A stretch of DNA of 64,000 nucleotides from Candidatus Bathyarchaeota archaeon (GTDB lineage Archaea > Thermoproteota > Bathyarchaeia > Bathyarchaeales > Bathycorpusculaceae): positions 434,001-498,000 of the forward strand of contig JAOZHT010000001.1 in assembly GCA_026014735.1 (NCBI GenBank). The letters run 5' to 3'. The notes beneath the pieces were generated by a model. That model made no database searches. It was given only the letters and a program-made list of their open reading frames with translations, and was not told the DNA's origin. How positions within the stretch are numbered: the stretch's first letter is position 1; each line of letters starts with the position of its first letter. Shown here in pieces: positions 50,373 to 58,912 of this stretch. Position numbers and translations under genes: made by a program.

Positions 50373-50714
50373 TTGACGGATAAAGACGTTTTTGATGCGG
50401 AATCAATTAAAGCAGAGTTTACCCGAAGGTTAGTTTCTAATCTTTTAGACATAATTCTTCTGGCACATTTTAAGGAGGAACCCTTCAGCGGCTACGACGC
50501 AACCCAGTACCTGCACCGAAGCCTAAACGTGTTGATGAGCCCCGGGACAGTCTACGCTAACCTCTACTCGATGGAGCGGCATGGACTGGTGGAAAGCTTC
50601 CGCGGACCTAACAAAACCCTCTTTAAAGCCACAGCTAAAGGCATCTTCACCAAAGACCTGCTCACTTCACCTATGGAAATCGCCGGTTTCTTCTCTAGAA
50701 TTATGGAACAGTAA
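50373..50714 (+). CDS. PadR-like winged-helix regulator
   Basis: This 113-residue protein starts with TTG 50373. Residues 25-95 follow the PadR pattern: LDIILLAHFKEEPFSGYDATQYL, MSPGTVYANLYSMERHGLVESF and a wing KTLFKATAKG. There is a short N-terminal extension and a C-terminal helix for dimerisation. It is divergent to the SGNH pair and may regulate nearby surface genes. Ligand unknown. Confidence 0.75.
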   Translation: MTDKDVFDAESIKAEFTRRLVSNLLDIILLAHFKEEPFSGYDATQYLHRSLNVLMSPGTVYANLYSMERHGLVESFRGPNKTLFKATAKGIFTKDLLTSPMEIAGFFSRIMEQ

Positions 50715-50972
50715 AACGGCAGCATAACCAATGTTTGGTGTGAACCGGTTGAACAGTGGCCTGTGGGTGATGGGGCAGGTCTTTTTGTGGTTTTGTTGCG
50801 TGGGGCGCTGGATGCATGTATCAACTGTGTTTAATGGGTCAATAAGTTAATATCGGGCAACTTTGATTTTGAGGTGAACGAAACGGGTAAACCTCTGGTT
50901 TGCCTGTCTACAAGTTGGAAAATGCCCAATTTTTGGACAAATAACGTTTACAAATTTACGGAAGAGACTAAA

Positions 50973-52226
50973 GTGAAAATCGAAGTGCTCGGTGGAGCCC
51001 GAGAAGTAGGTGGCTCCTGCATCTCAGTTGAAACAGATTCAGCTAAGATAGCATTAGACTACGGAATAAAACTTGACGGCGAAGTAAAAAAGCTGCCTAA
51101 GGATTTTGATGCGGTTATCATAAGCCATGCCCATCTGGACCACACAGGCAGTTTGCTCTCGTTAAGCAAAAACAACCCCATAATAATCGGCTCCGACATC
51201 AGCCGCGACGTAACCGTTGACCTCCTCCATGACATGGTGAAGATCCAGAATGGAAAAGGCAACTTTGAATACCAAGATGAACACGCGGAACGTGTAGGCG
51301 CGTGCTGGTGGAGCCGCGACTCCGCTGCATTGCCCGGCATGAACATTACGCTTCAATCCGCAGGGCACGTGGCGGGCGCAAAAATAACCACGCTTCAGGC
51401 GGAGAAGAAAAGGATCGTTTACACAGGCGATTTCTGTCTTCATGACACCGAGATTCTGCAGGGCGCCAAACTCGAGACGCTGCCTAAGAGGCCTGATGTC
51501 TTGATTTGCGAGTCCACATATGGGGGTAAAGTGCGTCCGCCCCGAGAACAGCTTGTTGACCAGTTCATGAATCAGGTGCGCCAAACTATGCAGCGCGGCG
51601 GCAACGTGTTGATTCCCACGTTTGCGTTTCACCGCAGCCAAGAGATGGCTAAAAGACTCGACACCGCCATCGCCAACGGGCATCTGCCACGCTACAACGT
51701 CTACACCATATCTAACCTTGCACACCGCATAAACGGCTACTTCAACAAGAACAAGCCGCTGTTCACCAAGGAAATCAGGCGCCAAAAGCAGCCCTTCAAC
51801 TACCGATACGTCAAGCACATCTACCGAACCAGCCAAATCGAGGAACCCGCGGTGGTCATCTGCACCTCAGGCTTTGGACATGCAGGGGCAAGCCTTAACC
51901 TGCTGGAGCTGTGGGCAAAAGACAAAGACAACTCGGTCATCTTGACTTCGGGGTATCTGCCTCCTGATAGCCCCCTTAAGCTCGCCAAGGAAGAGGGCAT
52001 CTTCAAAAGTGACGAGGAAGCCTTCGCGGTGGAAGCGGAGATTAAGCAGTTTGAACTCTCCGGGCACGCTGACCAAACCGAACTCAAGCAGCTTATAGGC
52101 AAACTTAAGCCCAAGCGGACCCTTCTGGTACACGGCGACCTCGAACAGGCAGAACTGCTCTCAGAGGAAATTTCAGCCATAACCGACGTCTGCATCCCCC
52201 AGCAAAACGAAGTCATAGACCTCTAA
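50973..52226 (+). CDS. Beta-CASP metallo-beta-lactamase nuclease
   Basis: I start at GTG 50973, about 20 bases after a TACAAATTTA box, which gives a leaderless gene beginning MKIEVLGGAREVGGSC; an upstream frame adds only a poor extension. The 417-residue protein has the MBL motif SHAHLDHTG, SAGHVAGAK, TGDFC, and beta-CASP elements such as ESTYGG, IPTFAFHRSQEMA, SGFGHAG and LSGHADQTE. These are CPSF73/RNase J-type ribonucleases that process or degrade RNA. It lacks the N-terminal KH domains of archaeal CPSF1, so it is the short form. Confidence 0.9.
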   Translation: MKIEVLGGAREVGGSCISVETDSAKIALDYGIKLDGEVKKLPKDFDAVIISHAHLDHTGSLLSLSKNNPIIIGSDISRDVTVDLLHDMVKIQNGKGNFEYQDEHAERVGACWWSRDSAALPGMNITLQSAGHVAGAKITTLQAEKKRIVYTGDFCLHDTEILQGAKLETLPKRPDVLICESTYGGKVRPPREQLVDQFMNQVRQTMQRGGNVLIPTFAFHRSQEMAKRLDTAIANGHLPRYNVYTISNLAHRINGYFNKNKPLFTKEIRRQKQPFNYRYVKHIYRTSQIEEPAVVICTSGFGHAGASLNLLELWAKDKDNSVILTSGYLPPDSPLKLAKEEGIFKSDEEAFAVEAEIKQFELSGHADQTELKQLIGKLKPKRTLLVHGDLEQAELLSEEISAITDVCIPQQNEVIDL

Positions 52227-52486
52227 GCCGCAGACGCAAAACCCCCTTTACTTTTATAAATGGTCTAAGGCGTAGGATTTCGAATATCTAAAACGCTGGA
52301 TACATCATTCAGCAAATCTCGCTTTCAATTTTTTTCAAGATAAACTATGGAAAGTATGAGATCGGAAGAAGCATAAGTGTCTATTAGCAGTGTTACCCAC
52401 TTAGGGAAGCTTGTTGTCATGCATGATTTTAAAATATATGGTCGAATAATAAGAAAAGCAATGTAGTCAAATGAGTGAGGGATTAC

Positions 52487-53170
52487 ATGACAAACTACCA
52501 AATACTGCCGCGTTTTAGAGAGATATTTGCAAGAATTTACTGGAAAACTAGATGTCTAAAAAGATTACGTCTGGCTTTCATCATAATCACTATCTCAGCA
52601 ATAGCTGCTTTCTGTGGGCTTGTGATACTTGAAACAATTTTTGCACCAAGAGTAATTGGCGATTCTGGGGACATACGGTTAAGCGTTCCCATAAATGTTT
52701 CATCATCTGGATATTTTGAGTACAATGAAACTGTTGATCCAGGCTATTTTTGGAGTTCAGCTAATGCCTATGTGTACATGTGTTCGCCATATGCAGGCAT
52801 TTTCAATTTTACGTTGGAATATTCCGTGGATAATAGTTCCTCATGGATTGAAGTTCCAATTGCAAAAGGTCAAGCCATTCCACAAGACCTTAATCAATAT
52901 ACAACCGTGGGCAGCTTTTCAATAGATAAACCAACCACCCTACGGCTTTATGGAAGATACGAATTACCCTCACAAAATGTACCCCTCCCAGCAGGCGTGA
53001 CTGCAAATCAAATATTAAGAAGCCTTCATGGACAAATAGTATTTGCGGCACCACGTAATGCTATGTTAGAGATTTTGGTATTCATAACACTTTTCTCGCT
53101 TTCATTGTCGATTATTAGGTTTTTAAAAGATGAATGGTGTAAGGAGACAAACAAGACAGGCCTTCAGTAG
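52487..53170 (+). CDS. Bitopic membrane protein with extracellular domain
   Basis: This 227-residue protein starts at ATG 52487 after GAGGG. A helix (about 30-52) is followed by an extracytoplasmic domain with N-glycosylation-type sites (INVSSS, YNETV, DNSSS). A second helix lies near the end (MLEILVFITLFSLSLSIIRFL). Codons and bases are much more AT-rich than elsewhere, suggesting recent acquisition. No family is recognised. Confidence 0.65.
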   Translation: MTNYQILPRFREIFARIYWKTRCLKRLRLAFIIITISAIAAFCGLVILETIFAPRVIGDSGDIRLSVPINVSSSGYFEYNETVDPGYFWSSANAYVYMCSPYAGIFNFTLEYSVDNSSSWIEVPIAKGQAIPQDLNQYTTVGSFSIDKPTTLRLYGRYELPSQNVPLPAGVTANQILRSLHGQIVFAAPRNAMLEILVFITLFSLSLSIIRFLKDEWCKETNKTGLQ

Positions 53171-53388
53171 AAATGTACCTAATTAGGTTAATGATCTCAT
53201 GTTAATGGTCCTTGTTATCGTTTCACCTGGACTAGTTTTTATCTCAGATTAAGCAACAACTCTTTGCTCTGCTTCGGTATTCCCGAACCTTCTCGATGAT
53301 TTGTCCTCGTCAGCTAATTCAACTGGTAATTTACCGTTGACATAACGATCTCTCAAGGGTTAATATCTTAATTTATAGAATTTTTTGA

Positions 53389-53476
53389 TGGTGCAGGGGG
53401 TGGGATTCGAACCCACGAACCCCTACAGGATAGGCTCCTGAAGCCTACGCCTTTGACCTGGCTCGGCGACCCCTGC
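53389..53476 (-). tRNA. tRNA-Leu (anticodon CAG), CCA encoded
   Basis: The minus strand gives acceptor GCAGGGG/CCCCTGC, a D arm, anticodon stem TAGGC/GCCTA with loop TTCAGGA (anticodon CAG, leucine), a long variable arm (TCCTGTAGGGGTTC) typical of leucine, T arm GTGGG-TTCGAAT-CCCAC, A73 and an encoded CCA. No intron is present. AT-rich TATTTATTA at 53505-53513 is its likely TATA box. Confidence 0.95.
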
Positions 53477-53747
53477 ACACTGTAGGCACTATCCCATCTG
53501 CATTTACTAATAAATACTTGCCGACCAAAAATGGTGCACTCAATCCTTTCTGTCTATTTTTTCGGCTGCCGCTTATTTGTTTTGGCTACCTGTACCTAAA
53601 TCTTTGTGCATGTTGCTCGCGGGGTAAGCTTTCGTTGCTGGTTTGTTGGGGCTTGGAAAAAAGAAATTGTATCAAATGGTGCATAAATGTTATTATTTAC
53701 ACCAGTTTTGTCGCAAAACTTATAGCCTGCCATATACAATTAGCTTG
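53477..53747. other. AT-rich gap between tRNA-Leu and candidate RNA
   Basis: I see no credible gene here. A frame from 53518 gives a Cys-rich, low-quality protein with no ribosome-binding site and continues into the structured RNA, so I reject it. TATA-like boxes occur for the tRNA on the minus strand and near 53732 for the RNA on the plus strand. Confidence 0.5.
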
Positions 53748-53962
53748 TGTAGGTCAGGGAGCAAGCTTTAAACGCATGCACAGCCCACAGGAAACGCGTC
53801 ACCAACCCGATGGCGCGTCAAAACTCTACCTCTGTAGGGTTGTCATGCATGTCGAAGCATCTGCCCATGAGCGGTAGGTTCATGCAGCGTCTTGAATCTG
53901 CTGCGTCAAAGACATGGGTTAGGTGGGCTGCCTTCCACATTAAGGCTCAGACCTGACCTACA
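53748..53962 (+). ncRNA. Candidate structured non-coding RNA, about 215 nt
   Basis: An 11-bp helix closes the element: 53748-53758 pairs exactly with 53952-53962. Inside are 53782-53788 with 53923-53929 (7 bp), 53794-53801 with 53811-53818 (8 bp), 53823-53829 with 53834-53840 (7 bp, four-base loop), 53848-53853 with 53911-53916 (6 bp), 53866-53870 with 53880-53884, and 53930-53934 with 53942-53946. U-G pairs at 53799/53813 and 53825/53838 work only for plus-strand RNA. CATATACAA at 53731 is a possible TATA box and TTTTT at 53974-53978 a terminator. I could not match 5S, SRP or RNase P RNA. Confidence 0.6.
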
Positions 53963-53978
53963 TCCTTCCCCACTTTTT

Positions 53979-54029
53979 GGCACCCGCTTTTGATCGACCG
54001 CACTCTCTGTTTGCGGAAGCGTCTGTGCC
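53979..54029 (+). ncRNA. Three-segment hairpin downstream of the candidate RNA
   Basis: GGCAC (53979-53983) pairs with GTGCC (54025-54029), CGCTT (53985-53989) with AAGCG (54017-54021) and CCGCA (53998-54002) with TGCGG (54012-54016). An eight-base bulge, 53990-53997, lies on one side only. It follows the previous element directly, so it may be a second domain of the same transcript or a processing or stability hairpin. It has no coding explanation. Confidence 0.45.
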
Positions 54030-54159
54030 AGGTTCTAAAAAACGCATTTTTAACATGCTATCGCTATCTTTAATAGTTAATTTAAACAATAATTAGTTAG
54101 GGCAAAAATGAGTTAATCACTAAATATTGAAGTACTCTATTCCTGGAGGATAGAAAATA

Positions 54160-54738
54160 GTGAGACCATTAAAGCTCCCAGAAATAATCGGAATTGTCGG
54201 CTTATGTTTGGCTATAATAGTACCATACTCGATTTATTGGCAATCAACATCAAAGCCCCAAGTCACCTATAACTCGACAACTACACAGACTTTCACCCCC
54301 ACTCCAAAGCCTGTGCAAATAATCCAAAACTTAACAACTCTTGAAATCGCCGCCCCCCAAAGCGAGACTTCGGTACCCCAGTATTGCACCGTCGAGGGCT
54401 CCGCTGACGGCCAATTACCACCCGACATGTACCTATACGTTGTCGTGCAGTACGCTAACGAATGGTGGCCGCAGGCAAGCAATCTGAGCGTTCGTTACTC
54501 TTCGGTTTCTCAGCGCTATGAGTTCTCCGCGCCTGTCCAGTTCGGTCTCCAAGCAGACTACGGCAAATCATTCACCGCGCATTCGGTGCTTGTAGATTCG
54601 GGTGTTCATCAGAGTTTTCAAAGCTGGTTCCAAAGCTACCGAAACATTGCCGACCGCCCAGGTATCCCATACACTGACATTGCCCAGTCCGGTCAAGCCT
54701 CAATTTACGACTCTGTCACTGTAATCCGGCAACCCTAA
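54160..54738 (+). CDS. Membrane-anchored secreted protein
   Basis: The GTG at 54160 follows GGAGG. The 192-residue product begins with one membrane helix (about 8-27), a Thr/Pro linker, and an extracellular domain with TVEGSADGQLPPDMYLYVVV, ANEWWPQASN and a C-terminal SGQASIYDSVTVIRQP. It may bind a polymer or sugar, but there is no clear family. It follows the AT-rich RNA region. Confidence 0.65.
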   Translation: MRPLKLPEIIGIVGLCLAIIVPYSIYWQSTSKPQVTYNSTTTQTFTPTPKPVQIIQNLTTLEIAAPQSETSVPQYCTVEGSADGQLPPDMYLYVVVQYANEWWPQASNLSVRYSSVSQRYEFSAPVQFGLQADYGKSFTAHSVLVDSGVHQSFQSWFQSYRNIADRPGIPYTDIAQSGQASIYDSVTVIRQP

Positions 54739-55063
54739 GTTAACTGGCATTTCAATTAACGCAAACGAACCCGCTTCCCAAATCTAACACAAAAACGCCG
54801 CAACCGCCAGAGATTCCAGCGGTCACAGCAGCCAAAAGCAGCGTTCCCAGGCGACGGGAATCTTCATCCCCCTTCTTTTTTGACTAAAACAGAGCCGACT
54901 GTATGCTGAACCGTTTTGCCTATATATAAGGGGGATAGAGGTTGGTGGAGCAACCGTGTCTTGCGCTATGTCTCTGGTAGCGAAACAATTTTTTGATTAG
55001 ACGCCTTATCGTTTATTATTCGGTGTGCATCATGTTTTTCCAGCGGCTTTTAAGGGCATAAAC
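54739..55063. other. Intergenic region holding repeat element C
   Basis: The first 180 bases contain no supported gene. The right half holds element C (54919-54994), with a T-run at 54989-54994, followed by a probable promoter for the kinase-like gene. Confidence 0.45.
54919..54994 (+). repeat. TATA/G-run element, copy C, with hairpins and T-run
   Basis: TATA box TATATATAA (54921-54929) is followed by GGGGGATAGAGGTTGG and GCAACC, as in copies A and B. In this copy GGTTG (54940-54944) pairs with CAACC (54951-54955), and CGCTA (54964-54968) pairs with TAGCG (54978-54982), then six T residues (54989-54994) end it. This looks like a promoter with a very short RNA, perhaps 45-55 nt, ending before the kinase-like gene. 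Confidence 0.5.
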
Positions 55064-55642
55064 GTGAAGTACCAAGAACTCAGAGGCGTTGCCAGACAAA
55101 TCGACCATTTAATAGACCACAATCTGCCCCCCAAAACCGCAGGCTTCATCAGCCAAAGCACCCTTGAATCGCTGGTAACCCAAAGTTTCCCCGACTTCTA
55201 CGTCATCGCCCACGGATGGCACAAAACAGTCTTCGGCACCCGAAGCCAAGACCACAGGGTAGTCCTCAAGGTGGGTCCCCAAAAAAGCATCGAAAACGAC
55301 CACCGCGCCTACAGGCAAGTCCCTCATAGCCTGCGCCACCATCTTTTCGCCCGCATATTTTGGCACACCAAATACTGTCTGCTTCAAGAGTACGGTGCAC
55401 CAGCCGACATTACGTCCCAGCAGCTTAAAGAGTTAAGAGACATCGTTAACCGCTATGGGATATTTGACGTGAAAGCCGATAACCTGCGGGTTATAGGCGG
55501 CGAAGTCAAAATCATCGATGCCAACGTCACACGCCTACGCCTGTCCAGGCTGCTTAGGGTTGCCGATGAGGTTAAAGCCAGGTTTCCGCAAAAACTGCAG
55601 CTATGGATCAAAAAGGCAACTAGGCAGCTCCATGACAGGTAA
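55064..55642 (+). CDS. Minimal protein-kinase-like fold protein
   Basis: The start is uncertain: GTG 55064 (VKYQELRGV) is preferred, but an in-frame GTG at 55025 exists. The 192-residue product has a shortened kinase pattern: HKTVFGTRSQDHRVVLKVG (the lysine of the nucleotide site), FDVKADNLRVIGG in place of the HxDxKxxN loop, and IDANV in place of DFG. The usual catalytic histidine is Phe and the large lobe is much reduced. It may be a small RIO- or aminoglycoside-kinase-like enzyme or a pseudokinase. Confidence 0.6.
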   Translation: MKYQELRGVARQIDHLIDHNLPPKTAGFISQSTLESLVTQSFPDFYVIAHGWHKTVFGTRSQDHRVVLKVGPQKSIENDHRAYRQVPHSLRHHLFARIFWHTKYCLLQEYGAPADITSQQLKELRDIVNRYGIFDVKADNLRVIGGEVKIIDANVTRLRLSRLLRVADEVKARFPQKLQLWIKKATRQLHDR

Positions 55643-55726
55643 GCTTCAGCAAGGTCTCACGAGCTAAGATGATGCAAAAAAGGCATCTGCCAAATAGCCA
55701 TTCAGGCACCCGTTTTTTATTTAAAC

Positions 55727-57109
55727 ATGTACAGAAAAGTTATGAAGCAAATATACCCCTCTACTTTAGAGATGACGCAAACCCAGACTCCGCCCTCTAC
55801 GGGACAGAACAAAAGCAACTGGCTAGAGGACATCATAAGAAAAGTCAACAGCAGCGCCCTCGAGCAGCAAGTAGTCACCCGCACCAGCAACAGCCTCTGC
55901 GTTCTATGCAAGGGCTCAAGGTTTCTCTGCGGCAAAACCCGCTGCCCCATCATGGTTAAAGTCAACAGTTTCCTCAAAAGCGCCCCGTTGATGGAGAGCC
56001 AAGACATCGACGGCGCCTCCCCGCCCAGCGTCTTCATCGGCAGAATCGGCTACCCCAATGTCTACATTGGACCCCTGGTGCCGCCGGTGCATGAAAACAC
56101 AGGCATCTATGACGCACCCGAGCAGTGGTTTGGCAAACCCATGGATGAAATTGTGGGGTTCCGCAGCCTGCTTATCCGCGGCAAACACCTTGTCAACGTA
56201 ACAAAAATCAGCGCGGCAGGCAAAATCCTCGACCGCACCCGCGACTTGGCACTTGCCGACAGCAGCGTAGACACCGAACTTAACCTCACCAAGAAACCAC
56301 GGGGCTCCATAACCCTTAGCGATGACGTGCAGCCCTTTGGTCCCTCAGCGCCCATCCGCGACCTTCACGTGGGCAACGCACCCTACAACCAGAAAATCGA
56401 GAAAGCCTACTATGACACCGACCTGAAAGCCACCGGCGCCGTGGTTGACCTCTACAACAGAGGAGTCACCGTAACCCAGATTCAGAAGGCATTCAGCGTC
56501 GGCGCATTCGGAGTGGAAAAAAACCGGCGCCTAGTTCCCACCCGCTGGAGCATAACTGCAGTCGACGACATCATCGGCAAAAAACTCCTCGAGAAAGTGA
56601 AGACCTTTCCCGAAATCAACGAGTACCGCATCTACGAATCCATCTACCTCGACAACGTCTTTGAGATCCTGATGATTCCCGCGCGGTGGAGCTACGAATC
56701 CATGGAGGCATGGTACCCCGGCACCGTCTGGAACCCCGCAGGTTCAAGCGTTGCCATCTACAGCGACTGGGAAGGCAACAGTGGACGCAGCACGTACGCC
56801 TCAATCGGAGGATGCTACTACAGTGCACGTCTGGCAATCTGTGAATTACTGCAGAAGGAGCGTCGCCAAGCCACCGCCATCGTGCTGCGGGAAGCCCGCC
56901 CAGGCTACATTATGCCCATAGGGGTTTGGCAGGTACGCGAGAACGTGCGCAACGCCATGCGCCAGAAACCCTACGTTTTTAGGAGTCTTGCGGAGTCGCT
57001 GCAGTTTCTGGGAGGAAAATTCGAGATTCCCATTTCAAGATGGATTCTGCAGAGTGAACTGCTTAAGAGGGCGCTGTTCCAGAGACGGATAAGCGATTTT
57101 TTCGCATAA
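55727..57109 (+). CDS. nreA: NreA-type DNA-repair protein with PCNA-binding tail
   Basis: The protein has an N-terminal zinc finger (Cys58, Cys61, Cys68, Cys73 in CVLCKGSRFLCGKTRC) and the archaeal Nre domains: PPSVFIGRIGYPNVYIGPL, RWSITAVDDIIGKKLL and YASIGGCYYSARLAI. Its last residues, QRRISDFF, form a PIP box for PCNA. Nre proteins take part in mitomycin-C repair in Haloferax. The start is uncertain because a TATA box lies just before ATG 55727, so ATG 55742 or 55772 may be used. Confidence 0.9.
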   Translation: MYRKVMKQIYPSTLEMTQTQTPPSTGQNKSNWLEDIIRKVNSSALEQQVVTRTSNSLCVLCKGSRFLCGKTRCPIMVKVNSFLKSAPLMESQDIDGASPPSVFIGRIGYPNVYIGPLVPPVHENTGIYDAPEQWFGKPMDEIVGFRSLLIRGKHLVNVTKISAAGKILDRTRDLALADSSVDTELNLTKKPRGSITLSDDVQPFGPSAPIRDLHVGNAPYNQKIEKAYYDTDLKATGAVVDLYNRGVTVTQIQKAFSVGAFGVEKNRRLVPTRWSITAVDDIIGKKLLEKVKTFPEINEYRIYESIYLDNVFEILMIPARWSYESMEAWYPGTVWNPAGSSVAIYSDWEGNSGRSTYASIGGCYYSARLAICELLQKERRQATAIVLREARPGYIMPIGVWQVRENVRNAMRQKPYVFRSLAESLQFLGGKFEIPISRWILQSELLKRALFQRRISDFFA

Positions 57110-57220
57110 AAAGCTAAACTTAGACATCCGGCATGGTTGGGGATAACGGGAAGGTTCAGCCTAGCGGGGTACTTGGATAATTCTTAAAAAGCATGCACTT
57201 TATACCTAGCTTGACGTTGA

Positions 57221-58831
57221 ATGTTAACTCTGCCCGTTAAGCGCTTGATGCTGCCGTTTGCGTCGCGAAAAAACGGAAACCCCCAGCTGGAAGCAGCCAC
57301 CGTTTTTTCCCTCGCGATGCTTCAGAGGAGCCGGGGCAAAGGATTATTTTCCCGGCAACCCCAAGAGAAACTTTCCTTCGTCACCAGCACCGCCTATCCG
57401 CTATGGCTGTTCCCAAGAAACAACTCGGGGTTGATTTTCGATGGGTTAAAACGCGTCAGCCACAGCGTTGCATACGAGGAGGCGCCCTCCGCGTTAGCGT
57501 TCATGGATAATCTGATGAAGAATCAGCGTCCCCGAGAAACCTTTGAGGCTTTCCTCTCAGATAACAACAGCTACTTCCAGCAGCCCCCTAGAGAGAAACG
57601 ATTCATTTTTCAAGGCTTAATCGCCGACCCCTTCTTCAAGGTCGAATTCAACCTCTACCGCAAAGAAGCCACCGACCTTGCCGCCCCCATGACGGTGCTT
57701 ACGCCCCTGCTTGTGGAAAAACACATAACCTCAACCCTAAGTGAACTCGACAAGCTGCAGGCGCTGTTCAGAGAGGACGCGGAGAAGCTGCCTGAATGCT
57801 CACGGTTCATAGCTAAAACAACCGGCCAGTACATGACTGAAATAGACTACGAAGCCGCAGCCGCTAAAGATGAAGCGGACGCAAAAATCAAGGCGCTGGA
57901 AGAATTTATCAATCCACAGGTAGCTAAACTCAGCAAGGAGTATCACCGTAAAATCAAGGACCTAACTGAGGGCTTTGATAGGGAAATTGAGAGGCTGCAG
58001 AAGCTTAAGACAAAAACCGAGAAAAGCATAGCGTCCTCGGAGGCGAAGATTCGTCAGTACGAGCGGGAGGCGAAGGCAAGCGGCAAGAAGGGACATGAAT
58101 ATTATGAGAGGCACTGGAAGGACAAAACCAAGGTAACCGAGAAGGAATTATCCGCCATCAAAAAGGAATACAAGAATTTTGAGAACGAAATCAAAGGTTT
58201 ATCTAAACAAAAAGGCAAAGATGCCTCCGAACTTAATTTCGAGATGGATTCTAAAATCAGGCTGATGCGTCAACCCATCTTGGATCTTGAGCAAGCCCGG
58301 GACACAAAAATCCTGGCATGTAAACAGGAAAGCAGCCGATTGCTATCAATAGAGAGACCCCTGCTGGAGGGCATCAACCGAAGCATCAGGCTGCGGGAGA
58401 AGGCTAACGCGGTATTCGAGGACTTAGGCATCCATGACCCCCAATCCAAGAGCCCAACCCTCTTCTATGTGCCTTTCTATTTGGTCTGCTACGAAATGGA
58501 TTCAGCAAGACGCTACGTTTGTATCTCACCCTCCACGTTCAGCGAAGCCAATCTATCATCAAAACTTAAGGCTGCATTGGGGAGATCTAAAATCAAAGAT
58601 ATCCTAACTCCACGCTACCCCGCAATCGCAACCCTCATCAGCAAAGTAGAAAAGCTGCCATACCAAGACAGCCTCTTTGAAGGAACGCTCTGGAGCCTGG
58701 GCGAAAAAAATAATCTGCTAAAAAACAAAGAGTTCCAAAGCGAAGCCTCGGAGGGCTTGCGGATTCTCCGAGGGGATAACTGGCTAACGGAGCAGGAAGC
58801 CTCGGAATTAAGAAGTCAGCTGTCCAGTTAA
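57221..58831 (+). CDS. Large coiled-coil protein of unknown function
   Basis: The ATG at 57221 lies about 22 bases after a TTTATACC box, consistent with a leaderless gene. The 536-residue protein has globular ends (about 20-215 and 410-536) and a long coiled coil (about 220-390: KALEEFINPQVAKLSKEYHR, IERLQKLKTKTEKSIASSE). The head contains VTSTAYPLWLFPRNN. No ATPase or membrane motifs are visible. A scaffold role is a guess; I have no family match. Confidence 0.65.
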   Translation: MLTLPVKRLMLPFASRKNGNPQLEAATVFSLAMLQRSRGKGLFSRQPQEKLSFVTSTAYPLWLFPRNNSGLIFDGLKRVSHSVAYEEAPSALAFMDNLMKNQRPRETFEAFLSDNNSYFQQPPREKRFIFQGLIADPFFKVEFNLYRKEATDLAAPMTVLTPLLVEKHITSTLSELDKLQALFREDAEKLPECSRFIAKTTGQYMTEIDYEAAAAKDEADAKIKALEEFINPQVAKLSKEYHRKIKDLTEGFDREIERLQKLKTKTEKSIASSEAKIRQYEREAKASGKKGHEYYERHWKDKTKVTEKELSAIKKEYKNFENEIKGLSKQKGKDASELNFEMDSKIRLMRQPILDLEQARDTKILACKQESSRLLSIERPLLEGINRSIRLREKANAVFEDLGIHDPQSKSPTLFYVPFYLVCYEMDSARRYVCISPSTFSEANLSSKLKAALGRSKIKDILTPRYPAIATLISKVEKLPYQDSLFEGTLWSLGEKNNLLKNKEFQSEASEGLRILRGDNWLTEQEASELRSQLSS

Positions 58832-58912
58832 GCTCTGCCTCAAAAAACTTATTTGTAGCCACCCGTGAAGTACTATGTGTGTCTGCCATGGTTTGGCAGA
58901 TGAAGTGGTTCT

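Noticed and set aside
50874-50972. N-terminal extension of the beta-CASP nuclease
   Set aside because: It contains the probable TATA box and does not resemble the family; the GTG at 50973 begins exactly at the conserved fold.
53518-53877. A 119-residue Cys-rich protein
   Set aside because: No ribosome-binding site, poor composition, and it runs into the strongly base-paired RNA element.
53748-53962. 5S rRNA, SRP RNA or RNase P RNA
   Set aside because: A CATGTCGAA resembles part of 5S, GGTCAGG resembles SRP and AGGAAA resembles RNase P, but length or the remaining universal motifs do not fit any of them. Covariance search is needed.
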